Positions 56,676 to 64,000 of a stretch of 64,000 nucleotides of DNA are shown here, one piece after another. Location of the stretch: the NCBI RefSeq assembly GCF_900119895.1, contig NZ_FQLR01000004.1:806001-870000 (forward strand). The letters are read 5' to 3'. Position 1 is the stretch's first letter, and each line of letters starts with the position of its first letter. The notes under the pieces were generated by a model. The model was not told the origin of the DNA. It was given only the letters and a program-made list of their open reading frames with translations, and did not search any database. Both the position numbers and the translations under genes were made by a program. The stretch is from Collinsella phocaeensis (lineage in GTDB: Bacteria > Actinomycetota > Coriobacteriia > Coriobacteriales > Coriobacteriaceae).

Positions 56676-57509
56676 ATGCGTAAACTGTTCTCTCGCCAGC
56701 TGGTGGAGGCGCGTCACGAGATGCTCTCCATCTTCGAGGCCGTCGACCTGACGCTGCACGACGCCGTGCGCGCCTACGTGACCGACGACCGCGATCTGGC
56801 CAAGAAGGCCAAGGAGAAGACGTTCCAGATCGACGCGCGCTGCGCGAACCTGGAGGCGGTCTGCTACAACCTGATCGCGACCCAGAGCCCGGTCGCGAGC
56901 GACTTCCGCCTGCTTCAGACCATCATCTACATCGATTTCAACCTCCAGCGCATGTGCGACAAGGTCCGTCGCATCGCACGCGCCGCGAATCGCAAGGTCA
57001 AGAGCGATTTCGAGGTGCCCGCCGTCCTCGTCGACCTCATCGAGACCGAGGCCGAGAGCGTCTATCGCGTCATGGGCGCGAGCGTCACCGCGCTCGTCAA
57101 CAACGACCTTTCCCTCGTGCTCTCCCTGTCCGATGAGGACGAGGTCGTGCACGACCTGTACCAGAAGTTCTTCCGCACGTTCAACCGCACCGAGGCGGTC
57201 GAGCTCGACGACGACGCCGCTATGGACGACTTCCGCCGCACGATCATGGTCTCCCGGTACCTCGACCGCATCGCGAACATCTCCATGGAATGCGCCTATC
57301 GCCTGGTCTTTCTGCTCACCGGCCAGCGCTGGACCGCCGCCGATCTCGCGGAGGCGGACGAGGGCGAGCTGGAAGGCATGCGCGTGCCTTCGGGTGAGGG
57401 CGTGATCCTCGATCCTGCCACCGATGCGCACTATGTTTCCTCCCTGCCGCTCGATGAGGTCGGCTCTGAGCTCAAGCGGCTCATCGAGGAGGGCCGCGAG
57501 GAAGCGTAA
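56676..57509 (+). CDS. phoU: Phosphate system regulator PhoU
   Basis: 277-residue protein with two PhoU helical bundles, which restrains the Pst transporter and phosphate signalling. First repeat near residues 5-95 (KLFSRQLVEARHEMLSIFEAVDLTLHDA), second from about 110 (AESVYRVMGASVTALVNNDLSLVLSLSDEDEVVHDLYQKFFRTF), each with the acidic E/D-x-x-x-D metal-binding pattern. The C-terminal 60 residues extend beyond the family core. TTGGAG precedes ATG 56676. It closes the pst operon; no PhoR/PhoB pair is in the window. Confidence 0.92.
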   Translation: MRKLFSRQLVEARHEMLSIFEAVDLTLHDAVRAYVTDDRDLAKKAKEKTFQIDARCANLEAVCYNLIATQSPVASDFRLLQTIIYIDFNLQRMCDKVRRIARAANRKVKSDFEVPAVLVDLIETEAESVYRVMGASVTALVNNDLSLVLSLSDEDEVVHDLYQKFFRTFNRTEAVELDDDAAMDDFRRTIMVSRYLDRIANISMECAYRLVFLLTGQRWTAADLAEADEGELEGMRVPSGEGVILDPATDAHYVSSLPLDEVGSELKRLIEEGREEA

Positions 57510-57540
57510 GGCGTCTTTCGCGTAATCGATTCGTTGCATG

Positions 57541-57570
57541 GGACGCGGCCGCATACGTGCGGCCGCGTCC
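57541..57570 (+). terminator. Terminator hairpin after phoU
   Basis: GGACGCGGCCGCA (57541-57553) pairs exactly with TGCGGCCGCGTCC (57558-57570) around TACG. No T-tract. It separates the pst operon from yggS. Confidence 0.6.
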
Positions 57571-57616
57571 TGCGTTACCATGGGCTCATGAGAGCGAAGT
57601 AAGGAGATGCCCCGCT

Positions 57617-58354
57617 ATGGATGAATACACCGAGTTCTTGCGCGCCCGCCGCGCCGAGATCATCGCGCGCATGGACGCCGCGCTGCGCCGGTCCGGCAGA
57701 GGGCGGGAGGGCGTCACGCTCGTCGCCGTCTCCAAGACCGTCGACGTTGACAGCGTCCGCGACGCGATTCGCTGCGGTTACCGGGTTTTCGGCGAGAATC
57801 GTCCTCAGGAACTGGCACGCAAGATGGGTGCGCTCGCCGAGTCCGGAGAGCTCGCGGGCGTCCGCTTCGACATGATCGGCAACCTGCAGACGAACAAGGT
57901 CAACGCGGTCCTCGGCCGCGCCGAGCTCATCCATTCCATCGGCAGCACCCATCTCGCGCGCGCGGTGTCCGACCGGGCGCGTCGTCGGATCGAGTCCGGT
58001 GAGCTCGCCGTACCGGCCGACGTGCTGCTGGAGGTCAACGTCAGCGGCGAGAGCACCAAGGCGGGCTACTCGCCGGACGAGCTCCATCGCGAGCTCGATG
58101 AGGTCATGGAGCTTTCGGGTATTCGCGTCCGGGGGCTTATGACGATGGCGCCGCGCGGGGATGAAGATGTCGCGCGCCGTACGTTCGCGGGGCTTCGCGC
58201 GCTCGCGGACGAGCTTGCGGGATCCTATCCGCCGGGGACGTTCCAAGAGCTCTCCTGCGGTATGAGCGAGGATTTCGAGGTCGCGCTCGAGGAGGGTTCC
58301 ACCCTCATTCGCCTAGGTCGTGTGGTGTTCGACCCGGCGTTTGCTCTACAATAA
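57617..58354 (+). CDS. yggS: YggS-type PLP homeostasis protein
   Basis: 245-residue PLP-binding protein of the YggS/PLPBP family, which balances pyridoxal phosphate and amino acid pools and is not known to be an enzyme. The PLP lysine is in VTLVAVSKTVDVD, with FGENRPQE, FDMIGNLQTNK, EVNVSGESTKAG and LSCGMSEDFEVALEEGSTLIRLGRVVF, all standard. AAGGAG lies 10 bases before ATG 57617. In actinobacteria it usually sits between ftsZ-pgeF and sepF. Confidence 0.95.
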   Translation: MDEYTEFLRARRAEIIARMDAALRRSGRGREGVTLVAVSKTVDVDSVRDAIRCGYRVFGENRPQELARKMGALAESGELAGVRFDMIGNLQTNKVNAVLGRAELIHSIGSTHLARAVSDRARRRIESGELAVPADVLLEVNVSGESTKAGYSPDELHRELDEVMELSGIRVRGLMTMAPRGDEDVARRTFAGLRALADELAGSYPPGTFQELSCGMSEDFEVALEEGSTLIRLGRVVFDPAFALQ

Positions 58355-58424
58355 GCGAAGTTTGGGCTGCGCCCAACCTGCGCCAACCACACATTAGATG
58401 CACCACGGGCAGAGAGGTACCATC

Positions 58425-59147
58425 GTGAGCTTCTTAGACGATATCAAGAGCAAGATCGCCGAGCGGACCGGCTACGGCCAGGATTCCTACGGTGCCGATG
58501 AGGCGTATGGAGACGACTACTACGGCGAGTCCGAGGACTACGGGGACTCCTACGGCCAGGATGCCGGCTACGGCGCGAGCGACCCGTACGGATACGCGCA
58601 GGAGGAGTCCGGCAACGGTGTCCTCGGGCAGACCCGCCGCGGCGAGGCGGAGTCCGTCGCGGTCTACACCCGCAGCGGTCAGCTCGTCGGCGATGCGGAC
58701 CGTCACGCGACCACGTACAACCCTCCCTCGCGTTCCGAATCCGGCTATCGTCCCGGCGCCTACGACACGCCTTCGAGCTATGCCCAGGCCCGCCACAGCG
58801 TGACCTCGGTGCCCTCGCCCGCGCCCGTCTCCGAGACGGCCAGCCGAGCTGCGGCCGTCATGAACGGGACCCCGCAGCTTCCTGCCTACATCCTGCGTCC
58901 CGAGAGCTACGATGACGTCGAGACCGTCGTGCGCCGCGTGCGCACCCGCCAACCGGTCGTTCTGATCTTCGCGGGCGTGCGCACCGAGGTCGCCAAACGC
59001 GTTCTCGATTTCTCGTACGGCTTCGCGTGCGGTCTCGGAGCCTCCGTGCGCGAGCTGGGCGACCGCGTGTTCATCGTCCTGCCTCAGGGTTGCGAGGTCA
59101 AGGATTCCGACCTCGACAAGCTGCGCACCGAGGGCTATCTCAAGTAA
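58425..59147 (+). CDS. sepF: Z-ring anchoring protein SepF
   Basis: 240-residue FtsZ partner that tethers the ring to the membrane. It starts with the amphipathic membrane helix MSFLDDIKSKIAERTG, then has a long linker rich in Tyr, Gly, Asp and Ser (about 16-60, repeats of YG and DSYG), a Ser/Pro-rich middle, and the SepF core from about residue 150 (AYILRPESYDDVETVVRRVRTRQPVVLIF, RVLDFSYGFACGLGASVRELGDRVFIVLP). The start is GTG 58425 with AGAGG upstream. The Tyr/Gly-rich linker is longer than in most SepF proteins. Replaces FtsA, which is absent here. Confidence 0.93.
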   Translation: MSFLDDIKSKIAERTGYGQDSYGADEAYGDDYYGESEDYGDSYGQDAGYGASDPYGYAQEESGNGVLGQTRRGEAESVAVYTRSGQLVGDADRHATTYNPPSRSESGYRPGAYDTPSSYAQARHSVTSVPSPAPVSETASRAAAVMNGTPQLPAYILRPESYDDVETVVRRVRTRQPVVLIFAGVRTEVAKRVLDFSYGFACGLGASVRELGDRVFIVLPQGCEVKDSDLDKLRTEGYLK

Positions 59148-59156
59148 TCGAGGAGT

Positions 59157-59429
59157 TTGATCGCTATCTACACCGTTATCCGCATTCTCTACCAGCTCGT
59201 AGACTTCTACCAGATCCTGATCCTCGTCTACTGCCTGCTCACATGGATTCCCATGCGCGCCGGCGGTTTGATGGCCGATATCGCCCAGGTTCTCGATCAG
59301 GTCTGCGGGCCCTATCTCAGCCTGTTTCGCAGGCTCATCCCGCCCATGGGCGGAATCGACTTCTCGCCGGTAATTGCAATTCTTGCGTTGAACCTCGGCA
59401 TGCGACTGCTAACAGGTATACTTTTATAG
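59157..59429 (+). CDS. yggT: YggT-family small membrane protein
   Basis: 90-residue protein with two membrane segments (ILYQLVDFYQILILVYCLLTW and FSPVIAILALNLGMRLLTGILL) and the family pattern LDQVCGPYLSLFRRLIPPMGGIDFSP between them. The function is unknown; the gene is conserved next to sepF and divIVA in Gram-positive bacteria. The start appears to be TTG 59157, but the GAGGAG just before it is only one base away, so the real start is uncertain by a few residues. Ten bases after sepF. Confidence 0.88.
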   Translation: MIAIYTVIRILYQLVDFYQILILVYCLLTWIPMRAGGLMADIAQVLDQVCGPYLSLFRRLIPPMGGIDFSPVIAILALNLGMRLLTGILL

Positions 59430-59486
59430 GAAATCGCAGGCAGGACCATATGGTTTCGCCTCGGCGTTGTAAAGGAGTACATACAT

Positions 59487-60167
59487 ATGGCTATCACCCC
59501 CGCTGACATCCAGGCCCAGACCTTCTCTGAGGCCAAGCGCGGTTACGATCCCGGTGAGGTGGATGTCTTCCTCGAGCAGCTTTCCGCCGAGGTCGATGCG
59601 ATGCTCAACAAGATCGTCGATCTCAAGAATCGCCTGACCGCCTCCGAGCAGCAGCTCGCCGAGGCTCAGGCGCAGCTCGCCCAGGCTGCCTCCGCGCCCG
59701 CTCCGGCCCCGGCTCCCGCCCCGGCCCCGGTGCCCGAGTACACCGCCAACGAGCGTCAGATCTCGGCTGCGCTCATTGCCGCTCAGCAGACGGCCGATAA
59801 CATCGTCGCCGAGGCCCGTGAGAACGCCGACCGCATCCGCAACGAGGCCGATGCCAAGGCGCGCGAGGTCATCCGTCAGGCCTTGGCCGAGAAGCAGACC
59901 GAGATCGAGGAGATCGATCGCCTGAAGGCTTCCCGCGAGGAGTTTAAGAACGAGTACCTGAAGCTCATCCAGCACTTCATGGACGATGCCCAGAATTCGT
60001 TCCCCTCCGAGCTGCTCGCGTCCGCGCCCAGCGGCTCTGCGGCAGCGCCCGCGTCCGCCGACCCTGCGCCGATGGTGACGGAGCCCATGCCCGTCGTCTC
60101 CGAGCCCGCAGCCGTCGCCGACCCGTTCGCGCCGCTCGACAACTTCGGTATGGACGATCTTGACTAG
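59487..60167 (+). CDS. divIVA: DivIVA/Wag31-type polar and septal scaffold protein
   Basis: 226-residue curved coiled-coil protein that marks poles and septa. The N-terminal lipid-binding region is typical: ITPADIQAQTFSEAKRGYDPGEVDVFLEQL. A first coiled coil, an Ala-Pro repeat linker (about 72-86), and a second long coiled coil (about 92-175, NERQISAALIAAQQTADNIVAEARENADRIR) follow, with a disordered Ala/Pro/Val-rich tail ending DNFGMDDLD. AAAGGAG precedes ATG 59487. Last gene of the division block. Confidence 0.95.
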   Translation: MAITPADIQAQTFSEAKRGYDPGEVDVFLEQLSAEVDAMLNKIVDLKNRLTASEQQLAEAQAQLAQAASAPAPAPAPAPAPVPEYTANERQISAALIAAQQTADNIVAEARENADRIRNEADAKAREVIRQALAEKQTEIEEIDRLKASREEFKNEYLKLIQHFMDDAQNSFPSELLASAPSGSAAAPASADPAPMVTEPMPVVSEPAAVADPFAPLDNFGMDDLD

Positions 60168-60194
60168 CGCCTGATTGACGTTTTGCTTAGCGAG

Positions 60195-60233
60195 CCCGCC
60201 GCCCCTGTATCGCGGGGTCGGCGGGTTTTCTAT
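60195..60233 (+). terminator. Terminator after divIVA
   Basis: CCCGCCGCCCC (60195-60205) pairs with GGGGTCGGCGGG (60214-60225), then TTTTCTAT. Confidence 0.8.
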
Positions 60234-60272
60234 CTTGCGCGGCCCTCTGCGTGTGCCAAGAGGGACGGGCCC

Positions 60273-60333
60273 GTGCCAAAAGGGACGTACCCTAACGGCA
60301 CGGCGCGCCGTTAGGGTACGTCCCTTTTGGCAC
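60273..60333. repeat. Dispersed palindromic repeat, best copy
   Basis: The arms 60273-60299 and 60307-60333 are perfect complements over 27 bases (arm begins GTGCCAAAAGGGACGTACCC), with a 7-base centre. The same unit occurs at 35719-35789 and, decayed, at 3461-3562. All three copies lie in intergenic regions. It encodes nothing. Confidence 0.85.
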
Positions 60334-60364
60334 GCCGCATCGCGCTCGAATCTCCCGGATGGAC

Positions 60365-60404
60365 AAAAACGGCCGCCGGCTCCCGTGTGGGACCGGCGGC
60401 CGTT
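60365..60404 (-). terminator. Terminator after the nitroreductase
   Basis: AACGGCCGCCGG (60368-60379) pairs exactly with CCGGCGGCCGTT (60393-60404); on the minus strand the stem is followed by TTTTTGTCC, a proper T-tract. Confidence 0.8.
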
Positions 60405-60493
60405 CCGTCGTGCGCCGTAGGGCTGTTCGAGACGTTTGTCTAAGGGGTAGGAGGGACTGCGCCGGATCGCGGGCGAAAGCGCGTATGCCGGCG

Positions 60494-61033
60494 CTAGGCT
60501 TGCGCGGGGATGACGAAGTCCTCGAGCGGGATGAGGCGCTCGGCACGCTTCTCGGGAGACGCGATGACGTCGGCGGGGTGGCCGACCGTCAGCATCGAGA
60601 TGGGATCTATGCCGGCGGGGAGACCGAACTCGTCGCGAGCGACCTGCGGATCGAAGAGGCATACCCAGCATGTGCCCAAGCCGAGGTCCGTGGCCTGCAT
60701 CATCATCTGGTCGCATGCGATGGAGGTGTCGATCAGGGCGGCGCTCATGTTGTCATAGCGTCGGACCCAGGCATCATCCGTGACCGCGCAGATGAGGATG
60801 ACGAGCGGAGCTCCGAACACGCTTCCGTCCTTCTCGAAGCGAAATGCGGCACGTGCCGCCTTCTCGCGAAGTTCCGACGTATCGCAAACGACGATGCGGG
60901 AGGGATGGTTGTTGTGCGCCGACGGCGCAATGCGGCCCGCCTCCACGATGGCATCAAGGTCTGCTTGGGACACAGGCTCATCGGTGTAGCGACGGCATGA
61001 GTAGCGCGCGCGAGCAAGTTCGCTGTAGGACAT
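60494..61033 (-). CDS. Nitroreductase-family FMN oxidoreductase
   Basis: 179-residue NAD(P)H-dependent flavoprotein, normally a dimer. FMN-contact patterns: ARYSCRRYTDEPVSQADLDAIVEAGRIAPSAHNNHPSRIVV at the N-terminus and a C-terminal MLTVGHPADVIASPEKRAERL. A middle region DTSIACDQMMMQATDLGLGTCWVCLFDP is also standard. The substrate is unknown; such enzymes reduce nitro compounds, quinones or act in other reductions. ATG 61033 has GGGAAG upstream; an extension to 61081 would run through a terminator hairpin. Confidence 0.88.
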   Translation of the reverse strand: MSYSELARARYSCRRYTDEPVSQADLDAIVEAGRIAPSAHNNHPSRIVVCDTSELREKAARAAFRFEKDGSVFGAPLVILICAVTDDAWVRRYDNMSAALIDTSIACDQMMMQATDLGLGTCWVCLFDPQVARDEFGLPAGIDPISMLTVGHPADVIASPEKRAERLIPLEDFVIPAQA

Positions 61034-61067
61034 GGAGGCTTCCCTTCGCTTTACGTGTGAACAGGGC

Positions 61068-61096
61068 AAGGGCGCGGACATGCTGCCCGCGCCCTT
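61068..61096 (-). terminator. Terminator hairpin after the DUF47-Pit pair
   Basis: AAGGGCGCGG (61068-61077) pairs with CCGCGCCCTT (61087-61096), within 70 bases of the DUF47 stop on the minus strand. No T-tract. Confidence 0.55.
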
Positions 61097-61134
61097 ACAC
61101 GATACCCGATACGGATCTGCGCGATGCGCAGGCG

Positions 61135-61758
61135 CTAGCTGTTCTTCATCACGATGTTCTCGACGGTGTCCGCGACGAACTCGCAGGAGTCGGCGCCGTA
61201 CTCGAGGAAGGAGTAGATGTCGCGCCAGGAGATGACCGTCAGCGGGTCGAGTTCGGCCGTGTGAATGTTGCGCATGGCGCGAATGAAGATGTCATCGCAT
61301 TCGCTCTCGATCGTGTTCACGGTGATGACGTGCTCACGGAGGCTCTTGGAGCGCTTGAATTGAGGCAGCTCAAGCACGAGATCGTGCATCTGCTCGGTCG
61401 CGCGGACAAGTTTGGCAGACATCTCGAGGGCGTCAGGGCGCATCTGCTGCACGTTGGTGAAGTAGATACGGTGCAGGACGCCCTCGATGCGGTCGATGAC
61501 GACGTCGATCGCGTTGGCGAGGGTGGCGATGTCCTCACGCTCAATGGGGGTGATGAATGCGGTGATGAGGGCGTCGTTGACCTCGTGGACGTTCTCGTCG
61601 GCCGCCTGCTCGATCTCGTGCATCTCCTCGACGGCCCGCTCGATGGTCTTGGGATCGAAGTTCCGCATGGTGTCGTCGAGCTTCTGCGCGGCCTTGCAGG
61701 CGAGCTCGGCGGACGAGGCGAAGTTGTCGTAGTAGAACGCGTCGTTCTTCTTTGCCAT
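61135..61758 (-). CDS. DUF47 (PhoU-like) phosphate transport accessory protein
   Basis: 207-residue all-helical protein of the DUF47/PhoU-like family (TIGR00153 type) that regulates or assists Pit transporters. ADENVHEVNDALITAFITPIEREDIATLANAIDVVIDRIEGVLHR is the family core, with the E/D-rich helix faces of PhoU relatives. It lies 49 bases downstream of pit, the standard partner. AAGGAGCC precedes ATG 61758. Not to be confused with the true phoU of the pst operon. Confidence 0.9.
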   Translation of the reverse strand: MAKKNDAFYYDNFASSAELACKAAQKLDDTMRNFDPKTIERAVEEMHEIEQAADENVHEVNDALITAFITPIEREDIATLANAIDVVIDRIEGVLHRIYFTNVQQMRPDALEMSAKLVRATEQMHDLVLELPQFKRSKSLREHVITVNTIESECDDIFIRAMRNIHTAELDPLTVISWRDIYSFLEYGADSCEFVADTVENIVMKNS

Positions 61759-61807
61759 GATGGCTCCTTAGTGGTCGTGTGCCGATCGTGTGCGCGGCGG
61801 GGGCGCG

Positions 61808-62857
61808 CTAGATGAAAAGCAGGAACAGCTTCGCCATGAGGAAGCTGATGAGGCCGCATCCGGGGAACGTGAAGACCCAGGTGAGCAGCATGTTCTTCAC
61901 GACGCCGAAATTGATGGCCGAAAGTCGCTTCACGGCGCCGACGCCCATGATGGCGCTGGTTTTCACGTGCGTAGTGGAGACGGGGATGCCGGTGAGGGTG
62001 GCGAGCAGCAAGCAGAGGGAGCTGGAGAGGTCGGCGGAGAATCCCTGGTACTTCTCGAGCTTCACCATGTCCATGCCGACGGACTTGATGATCTTCTCGC
62101 CGCCGACGCTGGTGCCCACGCCCATCACGACGGAGCACAGCAGCATGAGCCAGACGGGGATGAGCATGTTCTCCACGGATGGCTGGCCGTTGCAGAAGGC
62201 GACGCCCAGGAACAGGACGCCGATGAACTTCTGGCCGTCCTGCGCGCCGTGCATGAAGCTCATGCCGGCTGCGCCCGCGATCTGCGCATAGCGGAAGAAG
62301 GCGTTGGTGCGCCGCCGGTCGGCCCCGGAGAACAGGAGCGTGACGATCTTGCAGACGAGCCAGCCCATGCCGAATCCGAGGATGAGGGAGAGGAACAGAC
62401 CGTAGATGACCTTGATCCACTCGTTCATGTTGACGCCGTCGGCGCCGCCGAGCGCGATCGCCGCGCCGGTGAGACCGGCGATGAGGCTGTGGCTTTCGCT
62501 CGTGGGGATGCCGAAGACGCTCGCCCCCACGGAGTAGACCACGATGGAGAAGAGGGCCGCGCACAGCGCGATGAGAGCAATCTGGGTGTCCATGCCGAAG
62601 TCGACCATATTCGAGATCGTCGAGGCGACGCTGGCGTTGATATGCGTCATGATGAACACGCCGAGGAAGTTGAAGATGGCGCTCATGATGATCGCCGCAC
62701 GCGGAGGAAGGCAGCGCGTGGTGACGCAGGTGGCGATGGCGTTCGGCGCATCGGTCCAGCCGTTGACGAAGATGACGCCTAGCGTGAGGGCGACGGTCAT
62801 CGCAAGAATCGGATTTGAGAGAACTTGCGATACGAAATACGAAAACGAGACGTCCAC
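61808..62857 (-). CDS. pit: Low-affinity inorganic phosphate transporter Pit
   Basis: 349-residue ion-coupled phosphate transporter of the PiT family, about ten membrane segments. Both inverted family repeats are visible: GVIFVNGWTDAPNAIATCVTTRCLPPRAA near residue 27, and GIPVSTTHVKTSAIMGVG near 295; SFMHGAQDGQKFIGV is also characteristic. The start is GTG 62857 (VDVSFSYFV) with AAAGGA upstream; an extension to 62920 is not supported. Works with the DUF47 protein that follows. This gives a second phosphate route 5 kb from the Pst operon. Confidence 0.93.
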   Translation of the reverse strand: MDVSFSYFVSQVLSNPILAMTVALTLGVIFVNGWTDAPNAIATCVTTRCLPPRAAIIMSAIFNFLGVFIMTHINASVASTISNMVDFGMDTQIALIALCAALFSIVVYSVGASVFGIPTSESHSLIAGLTGAAIALGGADGVNMNEWIKVIYGLFLSLILGFGMGWLVCKIVTLLFSGADRRRTNAFFRYAQIAGAAGMSFMHGAQDGQKFIGVLFLGVAFCNGQPSVENMLIPVWLMLLCSVVMGVGTSVGGEKIIKSVGMDMVKLEKYQGFSADLSSSLCLLLATLTGIPVSTTHVKTSAIMGVGAVKRLSAINFGVVKNMLLTWVFTFPGCGLISFLMAKLFLLFI

Positions 62858-63252
62858 GAAACCTATCCTTTGCTCTTCGCGCGCGCACGCGATCGGTGCC
62901 CCTGCGGTCGGGAGGTGCACGTCGCACCGATATCATATGGTAGCACCTTACAGAATCGTTACCATGTCTTGATGCGCCTGCTCCCGGCTGCACGCGGCGC
63001 GCGTTCCGCGCGGAGCGCATGATCCAGTTGCGGCGAGGCGTGGCCTCGGGCAACGCGTGCGGCCCTCCGCTTGGCGATAGGCGCGCCGACCGGCTGGGAG
63101 CGAGCCGGACCCCGCGGTCTGCCGCGGGCGATCCAGGGGTTCCCGCGTGGCTGCTCGAGGGCGTCTCAGAAGAAATCCGCGTCCCTTTCAAGCTGCTGAG
63201 CTGGCACGATGATAAGAAACCGGATATGTCGCAAACTTTTTCAAAAAAGTGC
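62858..63252. other. Intergenic stretch between pit and tRNA-Val
   Basis: About 400 bases. Near 62930-62965 an A/T-rich patch (ATATCATATGG, ACAGAATCG) probably holds the pit promoter on the minus strand, with TATGAT as a possible -10. The middle is GC-rich with nothing recognised. Open frames that run on into the tRNA are rejected. Confidence 0.5.
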
Positions 63253-63281
63253 TTTACAGGGTGCATGGCCTTCGATATATT
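63253..63281 (+). promoter_or_regulatory. Promoter of tRNA-Val
   Basis: TTTACA (63253-63258), 17 bases, TATATT (63276-63281). Transcription would begin about 20 bases before the tRNA. The strongest promoter match in the window. Confidence 0.7.
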
Positions 63282-63310
63282 ATTCCTCGCGCCGAAGAGC
63301 GCAGCAGTTC

Positions 63311-63385
<75 letters not shown>

Positions 63386-63393
63386 CGAACAGT

Positions 63394-63427
63394 ACAGGTC
63401 ATCGGGAAGTCCCGGTGGCCTGTTTTG
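63394..63427 (+). terminator. Terminator of tRNA-Val
   Basis: ACAGGTCATCGGG (63394-63406) pairs with CCCGGTGGCCTGT (63411-63423) with two G-U pairs, then TTTGC. Confidence 0.85.
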
Positions 63428-64000
63428 CTATCTCGAGACGTTGCGAGGCTCAAGCTCTCGGTGGTCCCTTCTTGGGGATCCACACGAGCGGGGCGTCCGA
63501 TGCGATGCGTTCAGTGAGGTCGGATCGCGGGGCGCGGCGCCCCGATTCTTTCCTGGGGCCGGGAAGCGCGCCAGGGCTCTGCAGAAAGGGCGGCGCTGCG
63601 GGCGCCGGCGATCTTCGCGACGGCTCGGAGAGGGCCGGCGGCTCGCCGCCTTGTTTCGGAAACGGCTGACGCGCCGCGCTTCGATGCGCTGATCCCGATG
63701 CGGCACCGGCGAGGCGCCCGGTGCTGGATTCGGGCGACCGCGGGAAGACGGGCGCCGGCTCGATCGATGCCGGTCTGGCTTGAGCGCCCCGCCTGGAACC
63801 GCGGCCGCCTCAGGAGGTCGGCACGTTGTCGTTGAGTCCGGTCGCGGTACCTTGGGCTCGAATCGCCCGGACGCACCGGGAATCTGCGTCCCGGCCTTAG
63901 GGCCGGCTCCTCGCCGTCCGACCCGGCAGGGGTGCCGTGCGGCAGACATGGGGGAGGGGATTCGCGTTTGCGATTAAAAAACAGGGCACCCCGGAAGGGC
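63428..64000. other. Right-end stretch without a recognised gene
   Basis: About 570 bases. GC-rich, with open frames on both strands whose products are Arg/Pro-rich and unlike real proteins. A small palindrome CCGGCCTTAGGGCCGG lies at 63892-63907. The last 30 bases turn A/T-rich (GATTAAAAAACAGGG), which may be the upstream region of a gene beyond the window. Confidence 0.45.

Larger units (their letters stand above)
60168..60493. other. Intergenic stretch between convergent divIVA and nitroreductase
   Basis: Fully accounted for by the divIVA terminator (60195-60233), a half unit GTGCCAAGAGGGAC at 60253, the best copy of the dispersed palindrome (60273-60333), and the terminator of the nitroreductase (60365-60404). 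No gene. Confidence 0.7.

Noticed and set aside
63428-63949. A 173-residue minus-strand frame at the right end
   Set aside because: Pro/Arg/Ser-rich with no domain, no ribosome binding site and no neighbours to support it.

Overview
The window is high-GC bacterial chromosome, almost certainly from an anaerobic actinobacterium of the class Coriobacteriia, most like Collinsella or Enorma. I judge this from the combination of an arginine deiminase cluster with a YfcC-type exchanger, a two-gene [FeFe] hydrogenase, a ThiE-ThiD fusion, a division cluster carrying sepF, yggT and divIVA, and the general protein style. This is recognition, not a database result. Promoters that can be read are sigma-70 like (TTTACA-17-TATATT before the tRNA) and most genes have clear AGGAGG-type ribosome binding sites.

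Layout. Bases 1-8.4 kb: a truncated PAP2 phosphatase, a possible small RNA, trpS and a WecA/TagO-type sugar-phosphate transferase on the minus strand, a lone bacterial PARG, then the hydrogenase pair (GltD-like flavoprotein plus HydA). 8.7-11.5 kb: a YfcC/ArcD-family carrier and a lone ATP-grasp protein. 11.7-16.2 kb: the thiamin operon thiC-thiM-thiED on the minus strand behind a TPP riboswitch. 16.2-24.3 kb: yaaA, an unknown protein resembling AbiEi/DUF559, a 154-base element with 24-base perfect terminal inverted repeats, an M18 aminopeptidase, an RNA m5U methyltransferase and ppk1. 24.3-30.2 kb: arcA, arcB and an ArcD-family exchanger, without arcC, followed by an aminotransferase. 30.4-35.7 kb: a DUF1846 protein, RidA, ATP-type pckA and a XerD-like recombinase.

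36.3-52.1 kb holds the dcw cell wall and division cluster: mraZ, rsmH, an FtsL-like gene, ftsI, murF, mraY, murD, ftsW, murG, murC, murB, ftsQ, ftsZ. murE, ddl and ftsA are not in it. 52.3-60.2 kb is the usual post-ftsZ block (pgeF, yggS, sepF, yggT, divIVA), split by a complete pstSCAB-phoU operon whose pstS overlaps pgeF. 60.5-62.9 kb carries a nitroreductase and a DUF47-Pit phosphate transporter pair; then come tRNA-Val(GAC) and a final stretch with no convincing gene.

How it fits together: arginine catabolism by arcA/arcB, with the exchanger, supports fermentative ATP gain; the hydrogenase disposes of reducing equivalents; pckA links C3 and C4 metabolism; Pst, PhoU, Pit and Ppk1 handle phosphate. 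The most unusual points are the phosphate operon lodged inside the division block, the compact hydrogenase electron-transfer partner, the orphan AbiEi-like protein beside a MITE-like element, a dispersed palindromic repeat present three times, a probable MraZ operator array, and a candidate small RNA with a C-rich loop near the left end. I found no CRISPR array, prophage or intact insertion sequence.
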